Shown: positions 1-6,547 of the stretch, in pieces | Position numbering within the stretch: the first letter of the stretch is position 1 | Layout: every line of letters starts with the position of its first letter | Position numbers and translations under genes: made by a program | NCBI GenBank assembly: GCA_937998635.1 | Contig: CALLDA010000236.1 | Span: 1 to 7,897, forward strand | Direction of reading: 5' to 3' | DNA length: 7,897 nt | Source of the DNA: an uncultured Pseudomonadales bacterium | GTDB taxonomy: Bacteria; Pseudomonadota; Gammaproteobacteria; Pseudomonadales; Porticoccaceae | Notes under the pieces: generated by a model | What the model saw: the letters and a program-made list of their open reading frames with translations, nothing else | Database searches by the model: none | What the model was told of the DNA's origin: nothing

Positions 1-35
1 TCAGCAATCGAATCTATTAGTTCAGTTTTATTCAC
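1..35 (-). CDS. hupB: DNA-binding protein HU-beta, N-terminal fragment (cut by window edge)
   Basis: Reading leftward from a GTG at 35-33, the frame gives M-N-K-T-E-L-I-D-S-I-A and then D or E before the window ends. This matches the start of HU-type nucleoid proteins, which typically begin MNKSELI. HU is a small dimeric histone-like protein that bends DNA and compacts the nucleoid. The ATG at 37-35 overlaps the GTG but runs straight into TGA, so GTG is the only workable start. An AAGGGG ribosome binding site sits at 47-42, 6 nt before it. The position directly after lon is the classical gammaproteobacterial lon-hupB arrangement. Only about 11 codons are visible, so the identification rests on this short peptide plus synteny. 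Confidence 0.85.
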   Translation of the reverse strand, partial: MNKTELIDSIA

Positions 36-70
36 ATTTAGCCCCTTTTTTTAGTGTCGATTATCGAAGG

Positions 71-145
71 TTATGGTGATTGATGATGACTGCGGCCTTC
101 CGGCAGTGGCAATGGTTTTCCGTTGCTTACTGCACCGGAAAACAT
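71..145 (-). CDS. possible 24-codon leader ORF upstream of hupB
   Basis: An ATG at 145-143 opens a 24-codon frame ending with TAA at 73-71. The peptide begins MFSGAVSNGK and ends SHHQSP. An AGGGAG Shine-Dalgarno-like sequence lies at 159-154, 8 nt before the ATG, and the predicted start of transcription from the promoter at 173-201 falls just upstream, near 166. The ORF spans both alternative hairpins of the hupB leader, so its translation would affect their folding. It resembles no family I know. Frames of this length often arise by chance, so it is a candidate only. Confidence 0.22.
   Translation of the reverse strand: MFSGAVSNGKPLPLPEGRSHHQSP
103..143 (-). other. mutually exclusive hairpins in the hupB leader
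   Basis: Two inverted repeats overlap here. GTTTTCCG at 115-122 pairs perfectly with CGGAAAAC at 136-143 around a 13-nt loop. Alternatively, GCAGT at 103-107 pairs with ACTGC at 129-133, continued inward by GCAA/TTGC (109-112 with 123-126) and GG/CC (114-115 with 120-121) around a 4-nt loop. In the leftward transcript the second structure has small internal mismatches. Neither is followed by a U-run, so this is not a normal intrinsic terminator for lon. A role in mRNA stability or hupB leader control is inference. Confidence 0.4.
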
Positions 146-172
146 TATCACTACTCCCTATCAACCCGATGA

Positions 173-201
173 TTTATACCAATATGTCAATCTGTGGTCA
201 A
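173..201 (-). promoter_or_regulatory. sigma70-like promoter for hupB
   Basis: On the minus strand a -35 box TTGACC (201-196) is separated by 17 nt from a -10 box TATAAA (178-173). Each box matches 5 of 6 consensus bases with ideal spacing. Transcription would begin near 166, giving a leader of about 130 nt before the hupB GTG. The box lies just beyond the lon stop codon. This fits the known behaviour of hupB in enterobacteria, which has its own promoters in the lon-hupB gap. Confidence 0.6.
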
Positions 202-216
202 GCAAGCAATTCAATA

Positions 217-2658
217 TCAGTGGGTACTAAGTCGTGAATTTGAATCACCATCATTATTGTCCTCGACACCGGCACCAGAGGACTTCAAATAATCTTCGTC
301 AGACAAAGCATTGGGTAATTCTTGCAACGCTATTTCCAGGACCTCGTCAACCCACATGACTGGATAGATCTCGAGATCAGCTTTAATATTATCCGGAATC
401 TCTTTTAAATCCCGCTCATTACCTTTTGGAATAATTACTTTTTTAATACCGCCGCGGTGGGCAGCCAGTAACTTTTCTTTTAAGCCACCTATTTTAAGTA
501 CTTCCCCGCGTAAAGTAATCTCTCCGGTCATCGCCACTTCTGCTCGTACCGGTATCTCGGTAAGAACAGAGATCAATGCAACACACATAGCAGCACCAGC
601 GCTAGGCCCATCTTTTGGTGTGGCACCTTCAGGCACATGGATATGTAAGTCAAACTTCTGATGGAAGTCTCGCTTTATACCCAGTGTCTGCGCCCGACTG
701 CGTACTACTGTCAATGCTGCCTGAATCGATTCTTGCATCACATCGCCAAGGGAACCGGTTTTGATAATATTTCCCTTGCCGGGAACAGCAGAGGCTTCAA
801 TGGTCAAGAGTTCACCGCCAACAGAAGTCCATGCAAGACCAGTAACCTGACCAATCTGATTTTGATCCTCAGCTCGACCGAAGTCGAACTTATAGACACC
901 CAACATTTCTTCTAAATCGGATCCATCCACCGATGCCGACGTATCACTGCTCGTTTGCACATGCCTGGTCACAACCTTTCGGCAAATCTTGGCAATTTCC
1001 CGCTCTAAACCACGTACGCCTGCCTCGCGGGTATAATATCTAACCATGTCCTGGATAGCCGATTCACTTATTTCAAGCTCTTTGTCTTTTAAACCATTGG
1101 CACGCAATTGCTTGGGCAGTAAATATTTTTCTGCGATATTAACTTTCTCGTCTTCGGTGTAACCAGGAATCCGGATGACTTCCATACGATCCAGCAGGGG
1201 GCCGGGAATATTCATCGAGTTTGAGGTGCAGATAAACATTACCTCAGACAGGTCATAATCAACCTCAAGATAATGATCATTGAAGGTGTTATTTTGCTCG
1301 GGATCCAGCACTTCAAGTAAGGCGGATGCTGGATCACCGCGATGATCCATGCCCATCTTGTCAATTTCATCGAGTAGAAACAGCGGGTTTTTAACGCCTG
1401 CTTTAGAGATTTTCTGGATCAATTTACCTGGCAGAGAACCTATATAGGTACGTCTATGACCGCGAATCTCTGCCTCATCACGAACCCCACCAAGTGACAT
1501 ACGAATAAATTTTCGCCCTGTCGCTCGAGCAATAGACTCACCCAGCGAGGTCTTACCCACGCCCGGGGGTCCAACCAGGCACAGAACAGGTCCCTTCAGT
1601 TTCTTGACGCGCTTTTGAACTGCCAGGAATTCGAGGATACGTTCCTTAACCTCATCGAGACCATAGTGATCTTCATCGAGAATACGCTCGGCTCTATCCA
1701 GGTCGTGCCGGACTTTAGAGCGTTTTTTCCAGGGCACACTGGCCATCCAGTCCAGATAACCGCGCAGCACCGAAGCCTCAGCAGACATCGGCGACATCAT
1801 TTTTAATTTGTTTAATTCAGCTGTAGCCTTGTCCAAAGCCAGTTTAGGCATACCTGCTTTGGACAATTTTTCTTCCAGCTGATCCATATCATTGGGGACA
1901 TCGTCCATATCCCCGAGTTCTTTTTGGATCGCCTTCATCTGCTCATTGAGATAATACTCTCGCTGGCTTTTCTCCATTTGCTTTTTGACACGGCCGCGAA
2001 TTTTTTTCTCAACACCTGCTACATCAAGCTCGCTCTCCATAAACAGCAACAGCTTTTCAACTCTGCCTTTTTCATCGGTCGTTTCAAGCACTTCCTGCTT
2101 CTGTTCAAGACTGAGGATCATGTGCGTAGCGATTGTATCAGCCTGTATACCTGGGAGCTCAATACCGGCTACCGTCGTTACCACCTCCGACGGCACCTTT
2201 TTGCTGGCTGCTACGTATTGTTCAAAGCGCGCATTAAGTGCTCGCACCAGACCCTGGGCCTCCCCAGGAGCTACTTCTTCGCCAGGAATAAGCGCGTAAT
2301 CGGCGACAAAAAAACCGTCTTCCTCGGCTACACGCTCTATACTGATGCGCTCAGCTCCCTCCACCAATACTTTCACCGTGCCATCAGGAAGTTTAAGCAT
2401 TTGCAGAACCGTAGCTAAAGTCCCGACGCTGTATAAATCATCGGCCTGGGGATCGTCACAGGCGGAATCCTTCTGGGCAACCAGAATAACTTGCTTTTGC
2501 CGAGCCATGACCGCATCAAGAGCAAGGATCGACCGCTCCCGCCCCACAAACAGGGGCACAACCATTTGAGGAAAAACAACTACGTCTCTCAACGGCAATA
2601 GGGGTAATTGCTGATTAGCTGTTTCCTGGGGTGTATCTTGAGATGTTTCCTGAGTCAT
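217..2658 (-). CDS. lon: ATP-dependent serine protease Lon (La)
   Basis: This 813-residue protein is full length for LonA (E. coli has 784). Lon is a cytoplasmic homohexamer that unfolds and degrades misfolded proteins and short-lived regulators. The substrate-binding N-domain covers about residues 18-210, followed by a coiled-coil region to about 300. The AAA+ module has Walker A GPPGVGKT (363-370), pore tyrosine Y405 in TYIG, Walker B LFLLDEID (426-433), arginine finger R491 and sensor-2 R549. The protease domain (about 600-780) carries the catalytic dyad S686 (in PKDGPSAG) and K729 (in GGLKEK). The start is ATG with GAGG 6 nt upstream. After the protease domain an unusual tail of about 25 residues, rich in D, N and S, ends in RLSTH. 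Upstream lies a sigma32-like promoter and the clpX terminator, so lon is probably its own heat-inducible unit. Confidence 0.98.
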   Translation of the reverse strand: MTQETSQDTPQETANQQLPLLPLRDVVVFPQMVVPLFVGRERSILALDAVMARQKQVILVAQKDSACDDPQADDLYSVGTLATVLQMLKLPDGTVKVLVEGAERISIERVAEEDGFFVADYALIPGEEVAPGEAQGLVRALNARFEQYVAASKKVPSEVVTTVAGIELPGIQADTIATHMILSLEQKQEVLETTDEKGRVEKLLLFMESELDVAGVEKKIRGRVKKQMEKSQREYYLNEQMKAIQKELGDMDDVPNDMDQLEEKLSKAGMPKLALDKATAELNKLKMMSPMSAEASVLRGYLDWMASVPWKKRSKVRHDLDRAERILDEDHYGLDEVKERILEFLAVQKRVKKLKGPVLCLVGPPGVGKTSLGESIARATGRKFIRMSLGGVRDEAEIRGHRRTYIGSLPGKLIQKISKAGVKNPLFLLDEIDKMGMDHRGDPASALLEVLDPEQNNTFNDHYLEVDYDLSEVMFICTSNSMNIPGPLLDRMEVIRIPGYTEDEKVNIAEKYLLPKQLRANGLKDKELEISESAIQDMVRYYTREAGVRGLEREIAKICRKVVTRHVQTSSDTSASVDGSDLEEMLGVYKFDFGRAEDQNQIGQVTGLAWTSVGGELLTIEASAVPGKGNIIKTGSLGDVMQESIQAALTVVRSRAQTLGIKRDFHQKFDLHIHVPEGATPKDGPSAGAAMCVALISVLTEIPVRAEVAMTGEITLRGEVLKIGGLKEKLLAAHRGGIKKVIIPKGNERDLKEIPDNIKADLEIYPVMWVDEVLEIALQELPNALSDEDYLKSSGAGVEDNNDGDSNSRLSTH

Positions 2659-2712
2659 CCTAAGCCTCGCTGCTAGTATATGCTCTAGAGTAGTCGTTGA
2701 TTCTGTTACTCA

Positions 2713-2741
2713 ACATGTGGGCTTATAGATCAGATTACAAG
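2713..2741 (-). promoter_or_regulatory. sigma32 (heat-shock)-like promoter for lon
   Basis: On the minus strand CTTGTAA (2741-2735) and CCACATGT (2720-2713) are separated by 14 nt. They match the RpoH consensus CTTGAAA-N(11-16)-CCCCATNT with one mismatch in each half. The predicted start would be near 2706, leaving a leader of about 45 nt. lon is a well-known sigma32 target in E. coli, which supports the reading. No convincing sigma70 pair was found in the same gap: a TATACT at 2680-2675 lacks a -35 box and would leave too short a leader. Confidence 0.55.
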
Positions 2742-2751
2742 CTCCAAATGC

Positions 2752-2780
2752 AAATAAGGGCCTTTAAAAGGCCCTTATTT
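2752..2780 (-). terminator. intrinsic terminator after clpX (possibly bidirectional)
   Basis: AAATAAGGGCCTTT (2752-2765) and its exact reverse complement (2767-2780) flank a single central base, a perfect 14-nt-arm palindrome. The realistic hairpin is an 11-bp stem with a GC core and a 7-nt loop. It starts immediately after the clpX TAA stop. In the leftward transcript the stem ends in CCCUUAUUUG, a U-rich but interrupted tail. In the rightward direction the tail is CCCUUAUUUUUAAG. It should separate most clpX transcripts from lon. Confidence 0.82.
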
Positions 2781-4079
2781 TTAAGCTTCGTCACTCGCGG
2801 CCTTAGCCGGTTCCGAAACCGGTTCAGAGTTTTTATAGACTAATAAAGGCTCGGAATCACCATTGATTGCTGCGCTATCAACAACAACTTTGTGGACGTC
2901 CTTTTGTCCTGGAATATCATACATGGTGTCTAACAACACGTTCTCGATAATGGAACGCAATCCACGAGCACCGGTTTTTCTCTCCAAAGCCTTGCCGGCG
3001 ATTGCCTCTAGTGCGTCGCGACGAATATCTAGCTCCACATCTTCCATCTCAAATAGCATAGCGTACTGCTTGACCAGAGAGTTTTTAGGTTCTGTTAGTA
3101 TGTTCATCAGTGCGTTTTTATCGAGCTCATCCAGTGTCGCAATAACGGGTAAGCGACCGACAAACTCAGGTATCAAACCAAAGCGAATCAGATCTTCAGG
3201 CTCCAGGTTCTTCAACGTCTCGCCAATATTTGGCTGTTCAACTTTGCTCTGCACGCTGGCGCCAAAGCCAATACCGCCCTTCTCCGAGCGATCCTGAATA
3301 ATTTTTTCGAGCCCCGAAAAGGCGCCGCCACAAATGAATAGCATATTTGCCGTATCAACCTGCAAAAACTCCTGCTGTGGGTGTTTACGACCACCTTGAG
3401 GGGGCACAGAGGCCACCGTACCCTCAATGAGCTTGAGCAGAGCCTGCTGCACACCTTCACCGGAAACGTCACGGGTGATGGAGGGATTATCGGATTTGCG
3501 CGAGATTTTGTCGATTTCGTCGATATAGACGATGCCTCGCTGGGCTTTATCGACATCGTAGTCACATTTTTGAAGTAATTTCTGGATGATATTTTCAACA
3601 TCCTCACCCACGTAACCCGCTTCGGTCAAAGTGGTGGCGTCGGCGATAGTGAACGGCACATTGAGCAGGCGTGCCAGAGTTTCCGCTAGTAAGGTTTTTC
3701 CGCTACCAGTCGGTCCGACCAGCAGAATATTACTTTTGCCCAGCTCCACATCGCTACGGACAGCTTTAGCGCTGACCTGAAGCCGTTTATAGTGGTTGTA
3801 TACTGCCACGGAGAGGACTTTTTTTGCGCGCTGCTGATCAATCACATACTGATCGAGGATCACTTTGATCTCAATTGGCGTCGGCAGCTTCTCAGCCACT
3901 TCATCAGACTTTTCAGATTCCTGCATTTCCTCAGATATGATGTCGTTACACAGGTCTACACATTCATCACAGATAAAGACAGATGGCCCGGCAATGAGCT
4001 TACGCACTTCATGCTGACTTTTGCCACAAAAAGAGCAATACAGGAGCTTCTCTTTATCATCATCGCTTTGCTTGCTCAC
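2781..4079 (-). CDS. clpX: ATP-dependent Clp protease ATP-binding subunit ClpX
   Basis: This 432-residue protein is full length for ClpX (E. coli has 424). The hexameric AAA+ unfoldase recognises tagged substrates such as ssrA-tagged proteins and threads them into ClpP. The N-terminal zinc-binding domain has C15, C18, C37 and C40. The AAA+ domain has Walker A GPTGSGKT (122-129), pore-1 loop GYVG (155-158), Walker B IVYIDEID (183-190), the RKH pore loop (231-233), arginine finger R309 in IPEFVGR and sensor-2 GARGLR (370-375). The IGF tripeptide that docks on ClpP is at 270-272. The start is GTG, supported by a GAGAGGG ribosome binding site 7 nt upstream; no in-frame ATG lies close to it. It follows clpP by 85 nt, so the two are probably partly co-transcribed. 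Confidence 0.98.
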   Translation of the reverse strand: MSKQSDDDKEKLLYCSFCGKSQHEVRKLIAGPSVFICDECVDLCNDIISEEMQESEKSDEVAEKLPTPIEIKVILDQYVIDQQRAKKVLSVAVYNHYKRLQVSAKAVRSDVELGKSNILLVGPTGSGKTLLAETLARLLNVPFTIADATTLTEAGYVGEDVENIIQKLLQKCDYDVDKAQRGIVYIDEIDKISRKSDNPSITRDVSGEGVQQALLKLIEGTVASVPPQGGRKHPQQEFLQVDTANMLFICGGAFSGLEKIIQDRSEKGGIGFGASVQSKVEQPNIGETLKNLEPEDLIRFGLIPEFVGRLPVIATLDELDKNALMNILTEPKNSLVKQYAMLFEMEDVELDIRRDALEAIAGKALERKTGARGLRSIIENVLLDTMYDIPGQKDVHKVVVDSAAINGDSEPLLVYKNSEPVSEPAKAASDEA

Positions 4080-4140
4080 ACTACTACCCTCTCACACACA
4101 AACTGTGCTTTCTCACGAAATTATGTACGTATTCGCCTCA

Positions 4141-4164
4141 AATACAGGAAAAATCCTATACTGT
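4141..4164 (-). other. small hairpin between clpP and clpX
   Basis: In the leftward transcript UAUAGGA (4160-4154) can pair with UCCUGUA (4149-4143) through 7 bp including one G-U, around a UUUU loop, and is followed by UUUGAGG. It begins 4 nt after the clpP stop codon. The stem is AU-rich and the tail short, so it may act as a weak attenuator, an mRNA 3'-end stabiliser, or nothing at all. A leaky signal here would set the clpP:clpX ratio, which is inference. Confidence 0.28.
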
Positions 4165-4794
4165 CTATTCGCGCTTGTCCAATACTTCGTCGACCAAACC
4201 GTAGGTCTTGGACTCTTCTGCACTCAAAAAGTTGTCGCGCTCGGTGTCCAGAGCGATTTTTTCGATGGTTTGACCGGTGTGAAAGGCTAGCCTTTCGTTA
4301 AGCCGCTCTCTAATCTTAAGGATTTCCTGAGCCTGGATATGAATATCTGAGGCCTGCCCTTGAGCACCACCACTGGGTTGATGAATCATGCAGCGAGAAT
4401 TAGGCAGAACGAAGCGCTTCCCGGCGGTGCCTGCCGCCAATAAAAAGGCACCCATGCTGGCCGCCTGACCAATGCACATGGTACTCACATCTGGCTTGAT
4501 GAACTGCATGGTGTCATAAACTGACAGACCGGCCGTGACCGAACCACCTGGTGAATTGATGTATAAGTGAATGTCTTTATCTGGGTTTTCTGACTCAAGA
4601 AACAAGAGCTGGGCAACAATCAGATTTGCCATGTAGTCTTCGATAGTGCCGACTACAAATATCACCCGCTCTTTGAGCAGGCGAGAATATATATCGTAAG
4701 ACCGCTCGCCCCGTGCAGTCTGCTCGACCACCATGGGCACCAGGCCACCCGCCGCTCTTACGTCCAACGCACTGTTCAAATCATCATAAGCCAT
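4165..4794 (-). CDS. clpP: ATP-dependent Clp protease proteolytic subunit ClpP
   Basis: This 209-residue protein matches ClpP in length (E. coli has 207). It is the cytoplasmic serine peptidase whose two stacked heptameric rings form the degradation chamber for ClpX. The catalytic triad is S113 (in GQAASMG), H138 (in CMIHQPSGG) and D187 (in DTERDNF), each two residues beyond the E. coli numbering. The oligomer core contains INSPGG (79-84) and MANLIVAQ. The first 16 or so residues, up to LVPMV, correspond to the propeptide that ClpP removes from itself. The ATG start has only a weak AGAGA site 6 nt upstream, but the N-terminus aligns with the family. It sits between tig and clpX, the usual gammaproteobacterial order. 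Confidence 0.98.
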   Translation of the reverse strand: MAYDDLNSALDVRAAGGLVPMVVEQTARGERSYDIYSRLLKERVIFVVGTIEDYMANLIVAQLLFLESENPDKDIHLYINSPGGSVTAGLSVYDTMQFIKPDVSTMCIGQAASMGAFLLAAGTAGKRFVLPNSRCMIHQPSGGAQGQASDIHIQAQEILKIRERLNERLAFHTGQTIEKIALDTERDNFLSAEESKTYGLVDEVLDKRE

Positions 4795-4823
4795 AAAGCA
4801 TCTCTAGGTCGGAAAACATCACA

Positions 4824-4851
4824 ATTGTAACTTTGCCGCCCAATAAGGCAA
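4824..4851 (-). promoter_or_regulatory. sigma70-like promoter for clpP
   Basis: On the minus strand TTGCCT (4851-4846) lies 16 nt before TACAAT (4829-4824), matching the -35 and -10 consensus at 4 of 6 and 5 of 6 positions. The start would be near 4817, giving a leader of about 22 nt. No clear intrinsic terminator separates tig from clpP, so read-through from tig is also expected. I looked for a sigma32 -10 element here and found none. Confidence 0.42.
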
Positions 4852-4896
4852 GCAAGCCAGTATTAATAGTTGCCAGGCAAAGTCGCTAAACTTAAT

Positions 4897-6231
4897 TTAG
4901 GCGTCTTCGGCTTCCGCTTCAGGCTCTTCCTGAGGCTCAGGTTTCAAGGCGTCTTCATAACTCAATGCCTCATCACTCAACTGCACAGTTGTCATCAGAT
5001 GATCAACCACCTGATCTTCCAATACTGCCGATTGCACGCTGTTAAGCGCCTGCTCGTTACTGTAATAATACTGTAATACCTGTTCTGGCTGCTCGTAAGT
5101 CGCAGCCATTTCTTCTATGCGGGCGCGCACCTTATCGGCGTCGACTTCCAGTTCAGCTGCTTTGGTTATCTCTGCAATCAGGAGACCCAGGGTAACTCTT
5201 TTTTCGGCCTCTCCAGAGAACAGCTCATCCGGGAATATTGAGGCATCAAATTGTTGACCTCCCCCAAACTGACCCAGCATTTGCTGCTTAAGCCCTGCAA
5301 TCTCATTAGCCACTAAGGCTTTAGGCATTTCAACTTCGTGCAAATCTGCCAGGGCTTTGAACAATCGGCTCTTGGTTTTAGCGCCAATCGCCGCGGCCAG
5401 TTCACGACCCATATTGTTTCGCACATCTTCACGAAATTTTTCTTCGCCGCCTTCGGTGACACCGAACTGTGCAAAAAGCTCGTCGTTTAACTCTGCGAGT
5501 TTCTGTTCGCTGACCGTATTGACTTTAATCTTGAATTCGACAGCGGCACCTTTTAAGTCTTCTGACTGGTAATCTTTAGGAAACGTCAATGGCACAGTTT
5601 TTTCTTCACCCGCCGACATACCAATAATGGCATCCTCAAAACCGGGCACCATGCGACCTGAACCGAGCACCAGGTCTGATCCTTCTGCCTGACCTCCCTC
5701 AAATGCCTCGCCGTCTTTGTTGCCAACGTAGTCGATATTCACGCTGTCCTTGTCTGCAGCAGCTCTCTCTACCACTTCCCAGCTTGCTTTTTGCTGACGA
5801 ATATTGGCGATGACCTTATCGACATCGGCATCACTGATCTCGGCAGCAGGCCGGGAAATACTAATACTGGAGAAATCCTTAAGCTCTATTTCTGGGTAGA
5901 CTTCAAAGATGGCGACGTATTCCAGATCCTGCCCTATCTCATCCTTAACGGGCTCAATGTCGGGCTGTCCGGCTGGACGCAGCTCTTCCTGAGTGATAGC
6001 GTCATAGAATGTGCGGTTTATTACTTCGCCGACGACTTCCTGACGAACACCAGCTCCGAAGCGTTGCTGCACCACCTTGAACGGCACCTTGCCTGGTCGA
6101 AAACCCGACAGGCGAATAGTTTTGGCTGACTCCTGCAATTTAGCGACGACTTTGTCATCGACTTCCGCCGCAGCGACTCCCACGGTTAAACGTCTTTCCA
6201 GTCCAGAGGTTTTCTCGATAGAAACCTGCAT
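4897..6231 (-). CDS. tig: trigger factor, ribosome-associated chaperone and peptidyl-prolyl isomerase
   Basis: This 444-residue protein is slightly longer than the E. coli one (432). Trigger factor binds ribosomal protein L23 at the tunnel exit and shelters emerging chains. The N-terminal ribosome-binding domain (about 1-115) contains the signature GFRPGKVP (43-50). The FKBP-type isomerase domain spans about 160-245, with DYVG, FEGG and GRMVPGFED visible. The helical C-terminal chaperone arms cover about 250-430, and the protein ends in an acidic tail of about 14 residues beginning PEPQEE. The start is ATG with a strong GAGGAA ribosome binding site 5-6 nt upstream. It is first in the tig-clpP-clpX-lon order, 104 nt after a tRNA-Leu gene. 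Confidence 0.98.
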   Translation of the reverse strand: MQVSIEKTSGLERRLTVGVAAAEVDDKVVAKLQESAKTIRLSGFRPGKVPFKVVQQRFGAGVRQEVVGEVINRTFYDAITQEELRPAGQPDIEPVKDEIGQDLEYVAIFEVYPEIELKDFSSISISRPAAEISDADVDKVIANIRQQKASWEVVERAAADKDSVNIDYVGNKDGEAFEGGQAEGSDLVLGSGRMVPGFEDAIIGMSAGEEKTVPLTFPKDYQSEDLKGAAVEFKIKVNTVSEQKLAELNDELFAQFGVTEGGEEKFREDVRNNMGRELAAAIGAKTKSRLFKALADLHEVEMPKALVANEIAGLKQQMLGQFGGGQQFDASIFPDELFSGEAEKRVTLGLLIAEITKAAELEVDADKVRARIEEMAATYEQPEQVLQYYYSNEQALNSVQSAVLEDQVVDHLMTTVQLSDEALSYEDALKPEPQEEPEAEAEDA

Positions 6232-6265
6232 GAATCTTCCTCACTATGTTTACGTGAATTTTCGT

Positions 6266-6293
6266 TAAATGTCTTATTTTCAAAGAACATTTA
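6266..6293 (-). other. AT-rich hairpin in the tig leader
   Basis: TAAATGTCTT (6266-6275) pairs with AAG-ACATTTA (6283-6293) with a single bulged base around a 7-nt loop. It lies between tRNA-Leu and tig, about 35 nt before the tig ATG, and has no U-run after it in the leftward transcript. It could mark a processing point between the tRNA and the mRNA, or be incidental in an AT-rich stretch. Confidence 0.28.
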
Positions 6294-6335
6294 GGAATTT
6301 ACTGATTGAAACTTACTATGTTAATCCGAACAAGG

Positions 6336-6420
6336 TGGTGCGAAAGGAGAGACTCGAACTCTCATGGGTTGCCCCACTGGAACCTAAATCCAGCGCGTCT
6401 ACCAGTTCCGCCACTTTCGC
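6336..6420 (-). tRNA. tRNA-Leu, anticodon UAG
   Basis: The 85-nt minus-strand sequence folds as a class II tRNA. The acceptor stem is GCGAAAG/CTTTCGC, with discriminator A and an encoded CCA end at 6336-6338. The anticodon stem is CTGGA/TCCAG around loop TTTAGGT, putting anticodon UAG at 6386-6384. A long variable arm TGGG-GCAA-CCCA, typical of tRNA-Leu, precedes a T-arm of GAGAG/CTCTC with loop TTCGAGT. It reads CUA and, by wobble, other CUN leucine codons. I found no convincing promoter directly upstream and no terminator before tig, so the tRNA may be processed from a longer transcript. Confidence 0.97.
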
Positions 6421-6477
6421 ATATAAACCTTTTCTACCCAACACCCTTACTTAGCAGCTACCGCACTTAGTGGTGCC

Positions 6478-6522
6478 AAAAAAGGGTGCCGATTTTGCCA
6501 CACCACCCTGCCCTCGGCAACC
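6478..6522 (-). terminator. probable intrinsic terminator after the PMI-like gene
   Basis: In the leftward transcript GGU(U)GCCGA (6522-6514) can pair with UCGGCACC (6492-6485), 8 bp with one bulge. It is followed by C and then six U residues (6483-6478). A shorter alternative pairs GGGUG (6508-6504) with CACCC (6488-6484), ending directly at the U-run. The loop of the longer form is about 21 nt, so efficiency is uncertain. The element lies 25-70 nt past the stop of the upstream gene and would insulate tRNA-Leu from it. Confidence 0.5.
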
Positions 6523-6547
6523 AAGATCACACTTTGGATCGCGGAGA

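Noticed and set aside
1924..2418. A 164-codon open frame on the plus strand inside lon, and several other plus-strand frames of 60-170 codons inside lon, clpX, clpP and tig
   Set aside because: They lie wholly opposite strongly conserved genes, resemble no family, and look like complementary-strand shadows.
2661..2715. 18-codon frame upstream of lon ending in TAG just before the lon ATG
   Set aside because: Its ATG falls inside the proposed sigma32 -10 element, so it would not be transcribed from that promoter, and it has no ribosome binding site.
3212..3607. Second minus-strand frame inside clpX (131 codons)
   Set aside because: It overlaps the clpX AAA+ core in another frame, has no family resemblance, and fits a chance overlap.
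4080..4164. Possible clpX-specific promoter (TTCCTG-N17-TACATA)
   Set aside because: The -35 match is poor; co-transcription from clpP is simpler.
6232..6290. ATG at 6290 opening a frame that runs into tig out of frame
   Set aside because: No ribosome binding site precedes it (the upstream sequence is TTCCTAA), and it sits inside the AT-rich hairpin.
6269..6454. Plus-strand 61-codon frame across the tRNA-Leu gene
   Set aside because: It is the antisense of a clear tRNA and its flanks.
6421..6477. Promoter for tRNA-Leu (TTGGCA at the -35 position)
   Set aside because: No acceptable -10 box lies at 16-18 nt, so I could not support it.
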